From Lineus longissimus (taxonomy: Eukaryota; Nemertea; Pilidiophora; Heteronemertea; Lineidae), in NCBI RefSeq assembly GCF_910592395.1, contig NC_088310.1, positions 13,273,501 to 13,337,500 of the forward strand: a DNA stretch of 64,000 nucleotides, read 5' to 3'. This document shows positions 1 through 11,141 of this stretch, piece by piece. Made by a program: the position numbers and the translations under genes. Position 1 is the stretch's first letter; each line of letters begins with the position of its first letter. A model generated the notes under the pieces. That model worked only from the letters and a program-made list of their open reading frames with translations, was not told the origin of the DNA and did no database searches.

Positions 1-622
1 ACCTGGGATCGGGTTATATTTCCAAAAGTCATAGCGAGAATGCGAGGGAGTCGGCGCAAAACTGCCAAAAATGCAAATACATTTAGCACAAATCCGGTAG
101 TAGTCGCCAGTTCCTGCATGTTGGCCTCAAAGGAGTTGGCGTCATGAAAAAATCTGAGATGCACTGTCTAGTTAGGATTTGTAGCCACCATTTGTGAGTT
201 TCTCGTGAATTTGTAAAATTAGATACTGAATTATAATTAGGTCACTTTAAACATGTGCACCATATCTGCAATTTTCAGACTATATAAGTGCTTCGCAATT
301 ACATGTTCCACAAGGAAATTGTTAACTGCTTGATAACTCTCTCGTTTTTTGGTTTCAAAGTATGTTGTCGCAAATGTAAATGAAAAATGTTGGTCAAAAT
401 GTACAACCTATTCTGTCGATAATAAAATTGCGGCTCAGTGTTTAACGAGTAAAAATAAAGTAACGATAGTCATAATATGGAGACTACGACGAATGACTTG
501 GACCAACAATATGTCAAAGTTTTAGTTATGATGCAAAGTTGGTATCTGCCAAAATAGTAGAACCTGTAAAACCTGTTGATTACCGCTTGTGATCTAACCT
601 TTCAAACGTGGATCGATCTTAC
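1..622. other. no gene seen (intron side of integrin-like gene B)
   Basis: AT-rich DNA with no convincing exon on either strand. It lies 3' of the I-EGF1-like exon of gene B, so it is probably intron of that gene. Further I-EGF exons would be expected towards or beyond the window edge, and I did not find any here. Confidence 0.5.
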
Positions 623-759
623 CTCGTACACTGCGCGTTAGCCTCTTCTGGATTGAGCACCGTGCTATCACATTCACAGTACTGCCCGTAATTTCCCTCG
701 CCACAATGACAAACTCCACATTCCTCGTCGAAACGATTACAGCGTGGGCTGCGAGGAAT
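623..759 (-). CDS. integrin beta-like exon, I-EGF1 (gene B)
   Basis: A 137-nt minus-strand exon bounded by an AG acceptor (..gtgtag) and a GTAAGA donor. It starts in phase 0 and ends in phase 2. The product has the integrin I-EGF cysteine spacing: EECGVCHCGEG, then YGQYCECDS, then a Cys near the end. In integrin beta chains I-EGF1 follows the betaI/hybrid/PSI head and forms the top of the leg outside the cell. It resembles the gene A I-EGF1 exon at 50.5 kb in length class and in both splice phases, so the two genes are paralogues. The nearest upstream exon seen is the PSI exon at 3.7 kb, which ends in phase 0 and could splice directly to it. Whether it belongs to that transcript is inferred. 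Confidence 0.8.
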
Positions 760-1256
760 CTACACAATGTAAAATAATCATGACGTGCACTTGGATTCAA
801 GTGAATGTGATCATAAGGGCGTGTAGCTAGCTTTTTGGTCGGGGGGGGGGGGGAATTGACTCTTTTTAGAATTGGCAAAAATCATCGTCAAAAACACATT
901 TTTCATTCATCTTTTTGGAGCATTTGATTTGCGCCACTCCCATTGACCGCCGCATTCGCCATCGAGGTCTAGCGGGGTCTATATTTGATGCAAATCATGA
1001 TTGAAGAATCTCATTTCGTTTGAAAGACTCTAAGAACGCATTTTTTCTAACTTAATTCCCCAACTTTGCTTCTTGCTCAGGACGACACGCCCCGGCTCGG
1101 TAAGAGAAGGCCTGCCTGGTTTTCGGAATCCTAGGAAAATGATTATCCTCGGGTGGATTGAGTGTTTTAAACATGTGAATAATCTCTATTGCTAGCACAT
1201 TAGTGACTTGGACATACACGACCAGAAGGCTTACTGGACTTCGCGCAAAGAAAGCA
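760..1256. other. intronic spacer with G13 tract
   Basis: No exon seen. It contains a run of 13 G at 841-853 and otherwise unremarkable DNA before the first 443-bp repeat. Confidence 0.5.
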
Positions 1257-1699
1257 GAGACAAGACCACAATTGATGTTTTAAGCCTTTTAGCAGTTAAA
1301 TTGTCATGTTTGACCGCGACGCATCAAATACTGCGTTGGGTTGTGAATCTGAAATTTAGATTATGTTATTCCGGACAGTCGGGCAAGTAAATGGTGAAAA
1401 ATAAACTGGTAGTTGACCACGGCAATTTTTTGATAATCGACAAATTAGACAGACTTTGATATTTCCACTCTTTTCAGCCAACTGGCAGAAAAAACTCAAA
1501 ACACGCCCCCTATTACCCAATTAGCAAAATTCGAAATTAATTTTTTCATCAAATAATTTCTTTATATCTGTAGACTTGCCACATCAAATATTTTTTCAAT
1601 ACCTCTCCAAATATGTACTTGAGAGTTAAAAACATGCACTCGTCTAATTGATAGGCCTCGACCCTCCAACCTATGAATATTCATTAGTGGTCTTGTCTC
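1257..1699. repeat. 443-bp repeat, copy 1
   Basis: First of three same-orientation copies, each exactly 443 bp. Each starts GAGACAAGACCAC and ends GTGGTCTTGTCTC, giving 13-bp terminal inverted repeats. Copy 1 is flanked on both sides by AGCA (1253-1256 and 1700-1703). Its first 190 bp or so diverge from copies 2 and 3, while the rest is nearly identical. There is no coding capacity. It could be a MITE or a solo terminal repeat of a small composite element. Confidence 0.75.
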
Positions 1700-1703
1700 A
1701 GCA

Positions 1704-2146
1704 GAGACAAGACCACAATTGATTTTTTAAGCCTTTTAGCAGTTAAATTGTCAATGTTTGACCGCGACGCATCAACAAACGCGTCAAGTAGTGAAACTGA
1801 AATTCGGATATGATATACGGGTTAGTCTTGCGAGTAACTGGTGCGATGGAAATTGGTGATTGACCACGGAAATTTTTTTATAATCGACAAATTAGACAGA
1901 CTTTGATATTTCCACTGTTTTCAGCCAACTGGCAGAAAAAACTCAAAACACGCCCCCTATTACCCAATTAGCAAAATTCGAAATTAATTTTTTCATCAAA
2001 TAATTTCTTTATATCTGTAGACTTGCCACAGCAAATATTTTTTCAATACCTCTCCAAATATGTACTTGAGAGTAAAAAACATGCACTCGTCTAATTGATA
2101 GGCCTCGACCCTCCAACCTATGAATATTCATTAGTGGTCTTGTCTC
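1704..2146. repeat. 443-bp repeat, copy 2
   Basis: Nearly identical to copy 3 (2696-3138), with the same 13-bp inverted termini. The left flank is AGCA and the right flank is unrelated. Copy 3 has AGCA on its right. Copies 2 and 3 with the DNA between them therefore look like one unit bordered by AGCA. Confidence 0.8.
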
Positions 2147-2695
2147 AATGAAGGTACATTTCAGGGGTTAACATTTTGAGATTTTTTTCAAACTAATGTA
2201 GATGACATCCCACAACTCTCCAACAAAGGAAAGTCATATCTGGACATTTTTGGAGAAATGAGAGACATTTCAAAGAGTGGTACAACTGTGCCAAAGCGAA
2301 GAAAGAGGACAAAATCGACAAAAAGTCATGATTTTGCAGCCAACAGCACCAAATTCAAAGACCTGCCCTGGCCAGAATAAGCAAGCTATGGAGCTGAAAA
2401 TTTAGGATGTGATTTAGGAATATATTTGCTGCTTAGGGCACAACTTTCAGAATCAAGGCCTAAGTAGTTTCAAAGAAATTACAAAATGAATGGCAACACA
2501 ACAAGACTTGTAAAAATGAAACCGAACTTAGACCGGGGTCAGGTTGACTCTTATTTGGGTCAAATTAAGTTTTTTTCTCATTATTTTAGCTTGTTTTGAC
2601 CTTAAATCATCAGCAATACAATATTCTAAATGAATTAGAGTGATTTGAGCACATTCAAATTTTTCACTATATTGACCCAAAATGTAGTGTAAATA
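2147..2695. other. spacer between 443-bp repeats 2 and 3
   Basis: 549 bp with no ORF of note. If copies 2 and 3 act as terminal direct repeats this is the internal region. I see no primer-binding-site or polypurine signature that would make it a retroelement. Confidence 0.5.
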
Positions 2696-3138
2696 GAGAC
2701 AAGACCACAATTGATTTTTTAAGCCTTTTAGCAGTTAAATTGTCAATGTTTGACCGCGACGCATCAACAAACGCGTCAAGTAGTGAAACTGAAATTCGGA
2801 TATGATATACGGGTTAGTCTTGCGAGTAACTGGTGCGATGGAAATTGGTGATTGACCACGGAAATTTTTTTATAATCGACAAATTAGACAGACTTTGATA
2901 TTTCCACTGTTTTCAGCCAACTGGCAGAAAAAACTCAAAACACGCCCCCTATTACCCAATTAGCAAAATTCGAAATTAATTTTTTCATCAAATAATTTCT
3001 TTATATCTGTAGACTTGCCACAGCAAATATTTTTTCAATACCTCTCCAAATATGTACTTGAGAGTAAAAAACATGCACTCGTCTAATTGATAGGCCTCGA
3101 CCCTCCAACCTATGAATATTCATTAGTGGTCTTGTCTC
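2696..3138. repeat. 443-bp repeat, copy 3
   Basis: Near-identical to copy 2, same length and same inverted termini. The left flank ends AATA and the right flank is AGCA (3139-3142). Confidence 0.8.
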
Positions 3139-3260
3139 AGCAACGAGCGAAATTGGGGAGCGACCATTACTTTTGACCCCGCCATTTTGTCTTCCTAAAA
3201 TAAACTTTGGGCTAATACGGCCACAGAATAGCCGTACCTCCATATTGTGGATGATTTAAT

Positions 3261-3445
3261 GCTTGGCCATGCGTTTGATTCTTGGGATTAACTCCTCAAG
3301 CATGTAAGCCATGGGTTTGAATTTATATATTTACTCCTCAATGTGATGGTGTAGTGCGTTGGTCATAGGTACAATTCTTGATAGTTACTCCTCAATTGGG
3401 TGGTGTAGTGCTCCGGTCATGGGTTCGATTTTGATTTACTCTTTA
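3261..3445. repeat. short tandem array with B-box-like motif
   Basis: Four degenerate units of about 40-54 bp. The first three end in (A/T)ACTCCTCAA; each carries a version of GGTCATGGGTTCGATT. The GGGTTCGATT core resembles the pol III B box of tRNA-derived SINEs, but no matching A box or tRNA fold was seen. Confidence 0.5.
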
Positions 3446-3661
3446 ATCTGGTGCGGGTCTCAGCCCCCCTGTTTACCTCAATATGTAATATACCTTACAT
3501 TCGTCGCGCTGGCGCCACCTATCCATCCACATGTCACAAGATAATAGTCCCAGTGATTTGCACTTGTAGCCCCTCTATTTATGACCATAGCAGCAATATA
3601 TGGACAGTATAGTAGAGTAAAGGCATGCAGTAACCGTACACTGATGAAATATGGTACTTAC

Positions 3662-3898
3662 ATTATGGTATCTTCTCAAAATTTTAAAACTAGGGCAGCT
3701 TCCCGAAACAAGCTGTGTCAGTGATCCGCAACGTGGCTTGTCATAGTCAATATGACTACACCATCTACACTGGCTCGCAGCTGCGAAGCATTCACGACAC
3801 GTAAGCTGTTGGTTGCAATCTTCATCGCCAAGGATGATCTGGAGACAAATTACCAATAATGCAAGGAATAAAATCGCTGTAGGCTGACCGAACAGCAT
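3662..3898 (-). CDS. integrin beta-like 5' coding exon: signal peptide + PSI domain (gene B)
   Basis: The ATG at 3898 opens exactly 79 codons up to a GTAAGT donor (phase 0). Residues 1-24 form a signal peptide (MLF..., hydrophobic core ILFLALLVICLQIIL). Then follows DEDC and the PSI cysteine pattern C-x5-C-x2-C-x8-C-x2-C (residues CNQQLTCREC... QCRWC) and a later RCG. PSI domains lie at the N-terminus of integrin beta chains and brace the head to the leg. An upstream in-frame extension exists, but the signal peptide places the start at 3898. The gene runs leftward, and the next exon seen is I-EGF1 at 623-759. No hybrid or betaI exon was found in the 2.9 kb between. Confidence 0.85.
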
Positions 3899-6266
3899 CT
3901 TGCCATCAACAGAACTAAAATCCGATTCAAATTCAGAGAGATTTTGACACACGACCTACATTTCAATCAACTGCGCTGACTTAATCGGGATGCGGAACAA
4001 TGCACCGTCCTACCAGAAAGTAAATCTCCACCGTTTTATGTAACAGACGTCCAAAAATGTTGTTATTTTATTTCAGTTCTTTTTCACAATTTATTGGTGA
4101 ACTATGATGCAAAAATAGGTAGTTTAGCTTTAATTACGAAATTCCTGCTCAATTCTTCATTTTGAAGATTTATTTGAGCTCGCTCCTTGCAATTGCTATT
4201 TTCAGACAGCTGGTGACCTTTGAGAACTCCAATCATGGTCAGCAATACAGCCGGTCAAGATTTATATGAATGAGGCCATTCAACACAATTGAAAAGTCAC
4301 GATTTAATACAATTACATAAAGTTTGAGTAGTGGGTTGTTCTGGCGCTGCTGACATGCATGCATAAAAACCCTAACGGCCAATTTAGAAAACAGAAAACG
4401 CCCGTCCGCCATGTTTTGAACAACCGATCACCCATTTTTTAAACGCCCTCGATCAGATATGATAGCATATCAGCAGTCGGAGTGGCGCTGCCGTATTCAC
4501 CAACTAAGCACTGGATGTGGAGCACAGATATGAGCATCAGATCATAATCTTACAAAAAGTTGTCATTGCGACCATTGTTTAAAATCGAATGCCACCACAT
4601 CAGACAGTTCCTGAGTTTCCTCGGGAAACTGTTTTGCATCTTTTAAACTTGAAGAATAGCTGCGTGTATGGCAAACCGTGTGTCCAATTATTACGAAAAC
4701 CTGGTTTTCTTCTTTAAAAAGGCAGTTATTCAATGAAACTAGGTTTTTATGGAAGAAGCATAGGTTTATTATGAAAAACACGTTTTCCTGATCAAAAACC
4801 AGTTTTTTTGCAAGAAAACTATGTTTTTTAAAAATCAAACCTATGCGTCTAAAATGAAAACCTATTGTCGTAAAAAGAGGCTTACTGGAAAAAACGGTAT
4901 GATGGTTCTGCCTTGATTTCAGCGGAACGTACCATTGATTAGTTGGGACCATTCAATATTTTTTGCCTAGTAGGTAGCTTAATGTAATATCACGGTGTGC
5001 GCGTTTTTTTAATGGATTCACTACAAGTACAGGGATTATGATTGAAATGTGTATGAAGACCCAATGAAGACCAGGTTCACTACCTCCGCCGACGCTAAAA
5101 TATGTCTGCAGCCGGACCATTGACAATGTACTTCGTTATTTTAGGAGTAGCACGTGCACATTCTAATGCGGCAGAGATAATCATAACTCATTGGGGGTGG
5201 ACATTTTCCTGGCATATTGAACAAAGAAGCCGGTAAATGGACTCATCTTTCCGGTGATGTAACAAAGATTGTCCACAGTGCTCCGTCTGTAGTTGGAAAA
5301 AACAGACGAATCCTGCAAGAGCCAATGGCTAGCGGAGATGGGGAAAACGAAAAAAAGGAAACAGACACTAAATTTGTAATTAGCCGAGTCGGATTCGAAA
5401 TCGGGTCCTCTGCACCAATGCAGGCGTGCGAACCACTAGGCTACGTCATACGTCCCGGCAATATCTCCAACGCGCCCCCTTTTATACTACGATGAAACCA
5501 ATATAACAAAATTTGGCCGCAAATTACCCACATTAATACTAAAATAATGAAGGGTCCCTATTCCGCTGAAAGCGGAACCATACTGTGTTTCCAGTAAGCC
5601 GTAAAAAGACGAGGTTATAGTAAAACCGATTTTTTTTTCTTTCAAAGAAGAATTTTTTTCAATGAAATTAGGTTTTTATGGAAGAAAACACAGTTTTTAT
5701 CTTTTTTGAAACTTGAATTGATTTTGAAGAGAGAACAGGAAACCTATACTTTTTCGAAGAAGACTAAGTTGTTTTTAAAAAGTTCGAACCCGCTCAAGAA
5801 ATTTTATTCTCAGTTTTTCTTTACACGAGAGCGTCTCTGTGACCTGTCTCGTCAATGAACTTGTTCCTTGTGCAGTCAAGTGAGACCCCAGTCGCTGGGT
5901 GTCTATCATGTTTCAAGAGCAGTTGGTCGTTTGACGGTCGGGCCTTGTGTTTTCTAACTTGGCCGTTAGGGCTTTTAGACGTTTAGACTTTTAGACGAAA
6001 ACTTCGAAGTGAATACCTGTCGTGTACCATAATTGTTGGAGTGATCTGGAACCGAACGCTGTCCCGCAGAATTGGTGCTGAGGTGGTTTCCTGGTGAATG
6101 GTCGAGACATGAGACGTGATATATTGCCGCATCATCGGGTCGATCGCCTGAACAGGGGGGAGGGGGGTATAGAGTGTACATTGACCGTTGCCCAACGCAC
6201 AGAATCCCTAGTGCTTTTTAGCATGTTGGGACGCTACGATGGCTGGGAAAGGATATCGGGTTTTTT
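3899..6266. other. intergenic DNA with a dispersed repeat pair
   Basis: No supported gene. Two related stretches occur at about 4700-4930 and 5560-5790. They share CAATGAAACTAGGTTTTTAT-type sequence in direct orientation and a TTTCCAGTAAGCC/GGCTTACTGGAAA segment in inverted orientation. They look like fragments of one small element. The region separates the last exon found of gene A (beta-tail, 8973) from the start of gene B (3898). The transmembrane and cytoplasmic exons of gene A should lie between about 3.9 and 8.9 kb, but I could not find them. Confidence 0.45.
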
Positions 6267-6332
6267 TCTGGGCGGGACGACTTTTTATCTCAGGGAACGA
6301 CTCATTAAGTCGGGGGGCGACTCACAAAACCA

Positions 6333-7007
6333 CTTGCATTTTGCCGTCATTTTTATCATCTCGGGGGACGACCAAGTAAGCCGGCCGTACACTGAGAGAT
6401 TCGTTTGAAGTTGAAAGCAACTCAGCCTGTTGCAGATAGTTGCAATGAATCGAGTTGCAATTCATTATTGTTTTTGTCTCGTGTTGTTTTCAAGACCAAA
6501 CCCATCTCCAAATAAGCGATCATGCAATGAATCATGTGAATGGAGTTGCAATAAACCACTCTGCAATGTGCGACTGGTTGTGCGACGTCATTCACCGTTG
6601 GAAATTGTTGATAAATCGCAAGTAGAACGAACATTGAGCGATGCATTGCAATTATCTGAGTTGCAATGTATGGTTTCGATTGCGATGGGTTTACAGTATT
6701 GCAGATCGATTCATTGCAACTGGCTGCAACTAGTTGAGATGTTCTCGAGTTTAAACGAATCGCTCAGTGTGCGGCGAGCATACCGGAGTACGATCGGAGT
6801 ATGATCTGCGGAGTATCATACCGGAGTATTATACCGGAGTATGATCAGCGGACGATCGTGTCATGCTCATACCTGACATGTATATGGTGATTACGCCAAA
6901 ACCGTTTCGTGAGGTTATATAAACCCAGCCTCGTTTCCGTTAGTCGTCCACACGACTTACTAAGTCGTCCCCCTGAGGCAATAAAAATTACGGCAAAATG
7001 CAAGAAA
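6333..7007. mobile_element. MITE pair, one nested in the other
   Basis: An outer inverted repeat of about 50 bp at 6333-6384 (CTTGCATTTTGCCGTCATTT...) is matched in reverse complement at 6955-7007. Inside, a second inverted pair occurs: TACACTGAGAGATTCGTTT near 6388, and AAACGAATCGCTCAGTGTG near 6755. The inner element is rich in GTTGCAATGAATCG-type words. It is followed by a short CCGGAGTAT tandem array (6780-6850). There is no transposase. Exact ends and target duplications were not resolved. Confidence 0.6.
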
Positions 7008-8972
7008 AGATTTATTGAATTTTTTTTCGTCTATAGATTTTGTCCAGAAAAAAATTCGGTGACCTTCCCCAGCCACCGTAGGACGCAGTGTACATCGACA
7101 AACACAATGGTTTGCCATTCCAACAAATAACACGTCATCCATACTGTTATGCTGGAAGTGCGCTGTTTTTAAGTAGCTTTATCTATTCTGCAGGTCTTCT
7201 AAACTAAACGCTGTAGTTCATAGAATTTCGTGTTTTATTGTCTAAGTGATTTTTTCTCTCAAAAAATCATGTGAGGGTTTTAAACAAACTCATGCAATCA
7301 CATTCTTGCCATTACATGCATGTTTAATTAGACAACAAAATTTCTGACAAAATGATGTAATCCGCATTAACTTTGATGCATGTACATGTAGTTTGCGAGA
7401 TCTCGTATGCGTGGTTTATGAAGTAAATGTTGATGAAAAGTATTTGAGTTGGACTGTATATATATGCTGTTTAAAATGATCAACTGTTCAATTGGTCAAT
7501 CGGCTGAATTCCATTTGGATTTGTTTTATGAAACGAAAAAGAGGATGTTTTGTGTGACATTATTTTCTGTTCGACATAATCAGCAATGATTGTCCTTTGA
7601 TTTGATCGTTATAGTACGAATAACTACTTGATTGATCATCGAAATGATAACTCGGAAACAGCTTATCATAATTACAAAATGAGGCCCTCATTATGCATTC
7701 GGGCCGTACTACACCGTTTATTCTCTTTACATGATAGTAGGTCACGAGCATTTCGAGAATTCGCCAATTTCGATTTGATTATCGTTATTCATGTAACTAA
7801 TTCTATAGATAAAGGGTCGGTCACCTCCTAGACATCATTAGCTCGAATGCTGAGCTGTTTCTATTTCGAAAGCATCGATTTTTAAATCCAAATTGATTCC
7901 AGGACTGTCCCCGAGCTCATTCTGCGCGTTGTTGAAATATACCCAAGAAGATTTCATTTTAACCGCATATCATATCCTCCTGCACGACAACGGATGTGAA
8001 GTTGCACCGCCGACTGTAGCTAAACCTGAATGAGCAACCATTATCGTAGTCAAAGAATCGACACACTCTTGTAACTGAAAGTAAAGGCGTCACACTTAAT
8101 AAAACAGTTATTTTAACGTAAATGACTACAATATCAGCATTCTCGTAGAGGTTAAACCCGGTGAAAAATGACTGACCAATTTCGTTTTTTGAGTGAAAAG
8201 CATTTTTTTCCTGAGTTTTTTCATGACCGATTACAAATAAAGAACTAGTCTCTTGACTTCACATTTAATTCACCAAAATACTGTGAAGCCAGCGACGTGA
8301 TGTTTCACTAGGATGAGAGGCTACCAGTATAAGGTTTCAAATTCTGCTTCTTGTCTTTATGGTTGCTTGAAACATTGTAAATGTTTTTCGGTCTAGGCGG
8401 CGGCGTTGACAACAGTCAAATTAAACCGACGTCCTCAAATGCCCGCGATTATATAAAGTTCACGTTTTCGAATGTAAGGTGTCCCTCTTCACCCTATATG
8501 CCTGACATGAAAACGAACAAATCGTTTCTAAGGAGTGGGCTCCATAAACCATCTGAGTATTTCAAATAATATAAGTCAATAACTAGTGTATCTGTAACCC
8601 GATAAATATTATATGTACCTCATGTGCAGAGAACATTTCTTTCGTTGAATTTTGATCGATTCATCATTGTTTTGCACCTTAGTTCAGTTTGTAGCTGAAC
8701 TAAAAAGGGGTTCATCATGGCTTCCAGTTAATTGCCCGAGAGAGCTGTGGGATCAAAGAAAACTTGCCGTGACCTGACGCGATGTTGAAAGACTCTGATA
8801 CCATTTACAATGTCACTTTTCACCATCACGTCGTGTTTAAGCCTGTATGCCTGTTAACGTGTGACAAGCCACACATGACAAGTGACAACGTCTATCCTGG
8901 TAATTAACTGAAGCCTCTGTTTAACCCGAGGGATGGATGGAGATATCTACGATAGCAATAGCGAAGTTTTAC
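7008..8972. other. no gene recognised; expected 3' end of integrin gene A
   Basis: AT-rich DNA without a convincing exon. The transmembrane helix and the cytoplasmic NPxY-type tail of gene A would be expected on the minus strand here, but no such motifs were seen. Confidence 0.4.
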
Positions 8973-9065
8973 TTTTATCTCAAATTCATCTGCATGCAAC
9001 GGATCATTCTTGAATGCAAAATGTCGCACGCAGTTCTTTAGTTTTCCACATTCACCGGGGCAGGT
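8973..9065 (-). CDS. integrin beta exon, beta-tail domain N-terminus (gene A)
   Basis: The TTTGCAG acceptor leads in phase 0 into TCPGECGKLKNCVRHFAF, the start of the integrin beta-tail domain that follows I-EGF4. The exon is taken to end after ADEFEIK at a weak GTAAAA donor (31 codons, phase 0). An alternative is read-through to the stop at 8904. It continues directly from the I-EGF4 exon at 9444-9530, whose last codons ACEECR join well to TCPGEC. The 3' boundary is uncertain. Confidence 0.75.
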
Positions 9066-9443
9066 CTGCAAAATATCATTTACACCTTCATTGATAATTG
9101 CTTTTTGAAAAAAAGCGCATCGGGTGGGCGTACGGGAAATAAATATGCATGCCAAAAGGATTGTTAAAAGTTCCCGGCACAATCACATTGAAATAGAAAT
9201 TCTGTAGAGCGATACGAAGCTTTCATTTTGATATTTGACAAGTTAGAGCAACTCTGCAAAAAAGAATCACAAACGTGTAACTGTATCTGGTGTCAAATTT
9301 AGAGAAGAGTTTCGAGTCTGGGACAAAAACATTATTTGTGAAAACAATGGCCCGTCACGTCACAAAGACTATAGGACGAGTGGTTGGTTCCGATCCTCTC
9401 GATCGAGTGATCTGGATTCAAGAACGCAAGTGTTGCAACCTAC

Positions 9444-9530
9444 CCGGCACTCCTCACACGCTCTTCCTCCGTAATTGCTGTTACATATACATCTACCGCA
9501 CATACATGTGCCTTTCCCATTGCATATCAT
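9444..9530 (-). CDS. integrin beta exon, I-EGF4 (gene A)
   Basis: An 87-nt exon (29 codons, phase 0 both sides) between a TTTTCAG acceptor and a GTAGGT donor. The product MICNGKGTCMCGRCICNSNY... ends in RACEECR and has the CxGxGxCxCGxCxC pattern of the last integrin EGF module. It joins the I-EGF3 exon (..ACRAKNG) upstream and the beta-tail exon downstream without a phase change. These modules form the membrane-proximal leg of the receptor. Confidence 0.9.
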
Positions 9531-10106
9531 CTGAAAAGGTCATTCCACAGTGGATAGCAAAACTCGTAATTTTGTGTTATTCAGACAGAAAGACTCGTTA
9601 CATAAATATTAGCAATGACAAGGACGTTTTACATTGTTATGGTTCCTTTGGCATTGTAACATCGCGACTGTTTTGTCAAGTTTTGTTCTAAATTGGCACG
9701 ATGGGTGGGGATGACATAAGCAATTTTTTAAGAGGGACTGGATAGGTGTAGATCCATAACCAGTCCCATATTTACTGCGCAATATAAGTATGTTACTCAC
9801 ATACATACATGGTGGCCTACCATAGGTACTCAATACCTACACTTTTGAAAAAAAGGTTTTTCGGCTTTTAAAGGTCATATATCAAGGTTTGAAAACATGC
9901 TTGATACTCATGAAATATGTTGAGGGTTCAAAAAAAAAGATCCCAGACATTAAAAAAATTCTAATAATAAAGTCATTATTTAGTTATTTCAATTTTCAAT
10001 TTTAAACTATTTGAATTTCCCACCACACACAACTTTAGATTAGTTCCACATGTGGCCGCTAGGGATTTTTTGATGACGTAGGTCAGGTCAGTCAGAACAA
10101 AGCAAG

Positions 10107-10478
10107 ATGGCTTCCGCATACAGTTCAGAGAGTGAGAGCAGTGAATTTGAGGATGTTTTGGTCGATACAGAAGGATATTTAAACGTTGAGCCGTACATGT
10201 TCGAGCCATTAATATCACTAGATCATAATGAGAGTGATCATTCGGACGAAAGTGATTAGAATTTGTGGTTAATCAATTTGCATGGCAGACCTGCCGATAT
10301 AGCAAAGAAGACATTGATAGACGGTTGCAGATGCATAACATGTATGATTTTTGAACAGACTAATGTTGCACAATATTGTTTCGCCTCGTCAGTGTTGTAT
10401 CGCCAGTTATGTCATGACGCTGAACTACTATTGAAAAGTGACGGTATTATGCACAATCATCTTGACGTGACGATATAA
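10107..10478 (+). pseudogene. small acidic ORF with one in-frame stop, transposon-borne
   Basis: The ATG at 10107 opens 50 codons (MASAYSSESESSEFEDVLVD..., Ser/Glu/Asp-rich). They end at TAG 10257-10259, and the same frame continues open to 10478 with a short Cys-containing part (..DGCRCITCM..). The acidic start and later Cys pair recall the N-terminal half of invertebrate P2X7-like intracellular proteins, but the match is from general impression only. It lies inside the Kolobok-like element, opposite in strand to the THAP exon. It could equally be an unrelated transposon accessory ORF. Confidence 0.35.
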
Positions 10479-10778
10479 TGCCGTGCAACGTTAGATAGGC
10501 CTAGATGTCAGATGACAATAATCTGTCATTGACAGTGGCTGTCACTGACACTGACCTGTGTCGCTGTCACCTTGCTATGGCTGGAACACAAGAAGACACT
10601 ATGCGGTATCACAGGCCCCAATAGGGCCTACACATTATGTATAACAACCAACCTCAGCAGCCTCGGGCATTAAATGCAATTGACATGGTTGTGTAGCCAC
10701 TGTACAGTGGATGACATGTGCCATTTGGGTAGTATGAGTGTTGTGTGCATCAGCAGTGTATAAATCATGAAATAGTGT

Positions 10779-11141
10779 TCAACTCACTCCTTGATGTTTA
10801 CGTTTTTTGGCTAACGAACGTTCCTTTGGAGGCTGTCGCATGTAAGTGGGGTTGGTCAAATCGAATACAGATGGAACAGCTGTTTTTAACAAGTGGCATT
10901 TAATATTCAGTTGGATGCAGATATCCGGCTTCATGTGATAATCCGTATCGATAAAGTGATCACTGCAAAGTTTGGCCGAAGGCCCAGGCTTCCAACACTC
11001 CAAACGTTTGCACTTCCGAATCCACAGCTTCCTCCTCTCTCGTTCAACTGGCTTTGGAAATTCATGAAAATGGGTCCCATCCGTCATTCGATTGTTCTTT
11101 GTGCTAGCCTTGACACAATTCGGAGCCACACAATACACCAT
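10779..11141 (-). CDS. THAP zinc-finger domain exon
   Basis: The ATG at 11141 opens 120 codons. The first 90 or so form a complete THAP (C2CH) DNA-binding domain: MVYCVAPNC at the start, FHEFPK, an ERRKLWIRKCKR helix, LCSDHF, and a terminal AVPSVF box. These domains bind DNA and occur in host regulators and in transposases of the P and Kolobok type. A consensus GTGAGT donor at 10787/10788 near the end of the ORF suggests the coding continues in another exon, but no catalytic exon was found downstream within the element. It lies between TTAA-flanked inverted repeats, so transposon origin is preferred. Confidence 0.85.
   Translation of the reverse strand: MVYCVAPNCVKASTKNNRMTDGTHFHEFPKPVERERRKLWIRKCKRLECWKPGPSAKLCSDHFIDTDYHMKPDICIQLNIKCHLLKTAVPSVFDLTNPTYMRQPPKERSLAKKRKHQGVS

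Noticed and set aside
594-878. 94-codon minus-strand reading frame beginning at 878
   Set aside because: Only 623-759 is coding, in another frame, as an integrin exon; the frame from 878 crosses intron and a G13 tract.
1257-3138. LTR retrotransposon with 443-bp LTRs
   Set aside because: Repeats start GA and end TC rather than TG..CA, and no primer site or polypurine tract was seen; left as unclassified repeats.
5217-5495. 92-codon plus-strand ORF
   Set aside because: No domain, no splice support, and composition like the surrounding DNA.
6094-6804. Overlapping ORFs of 104 and 124 codons
   Set aside because: They cross MITE ends and short tandem words, so they are open by chance.
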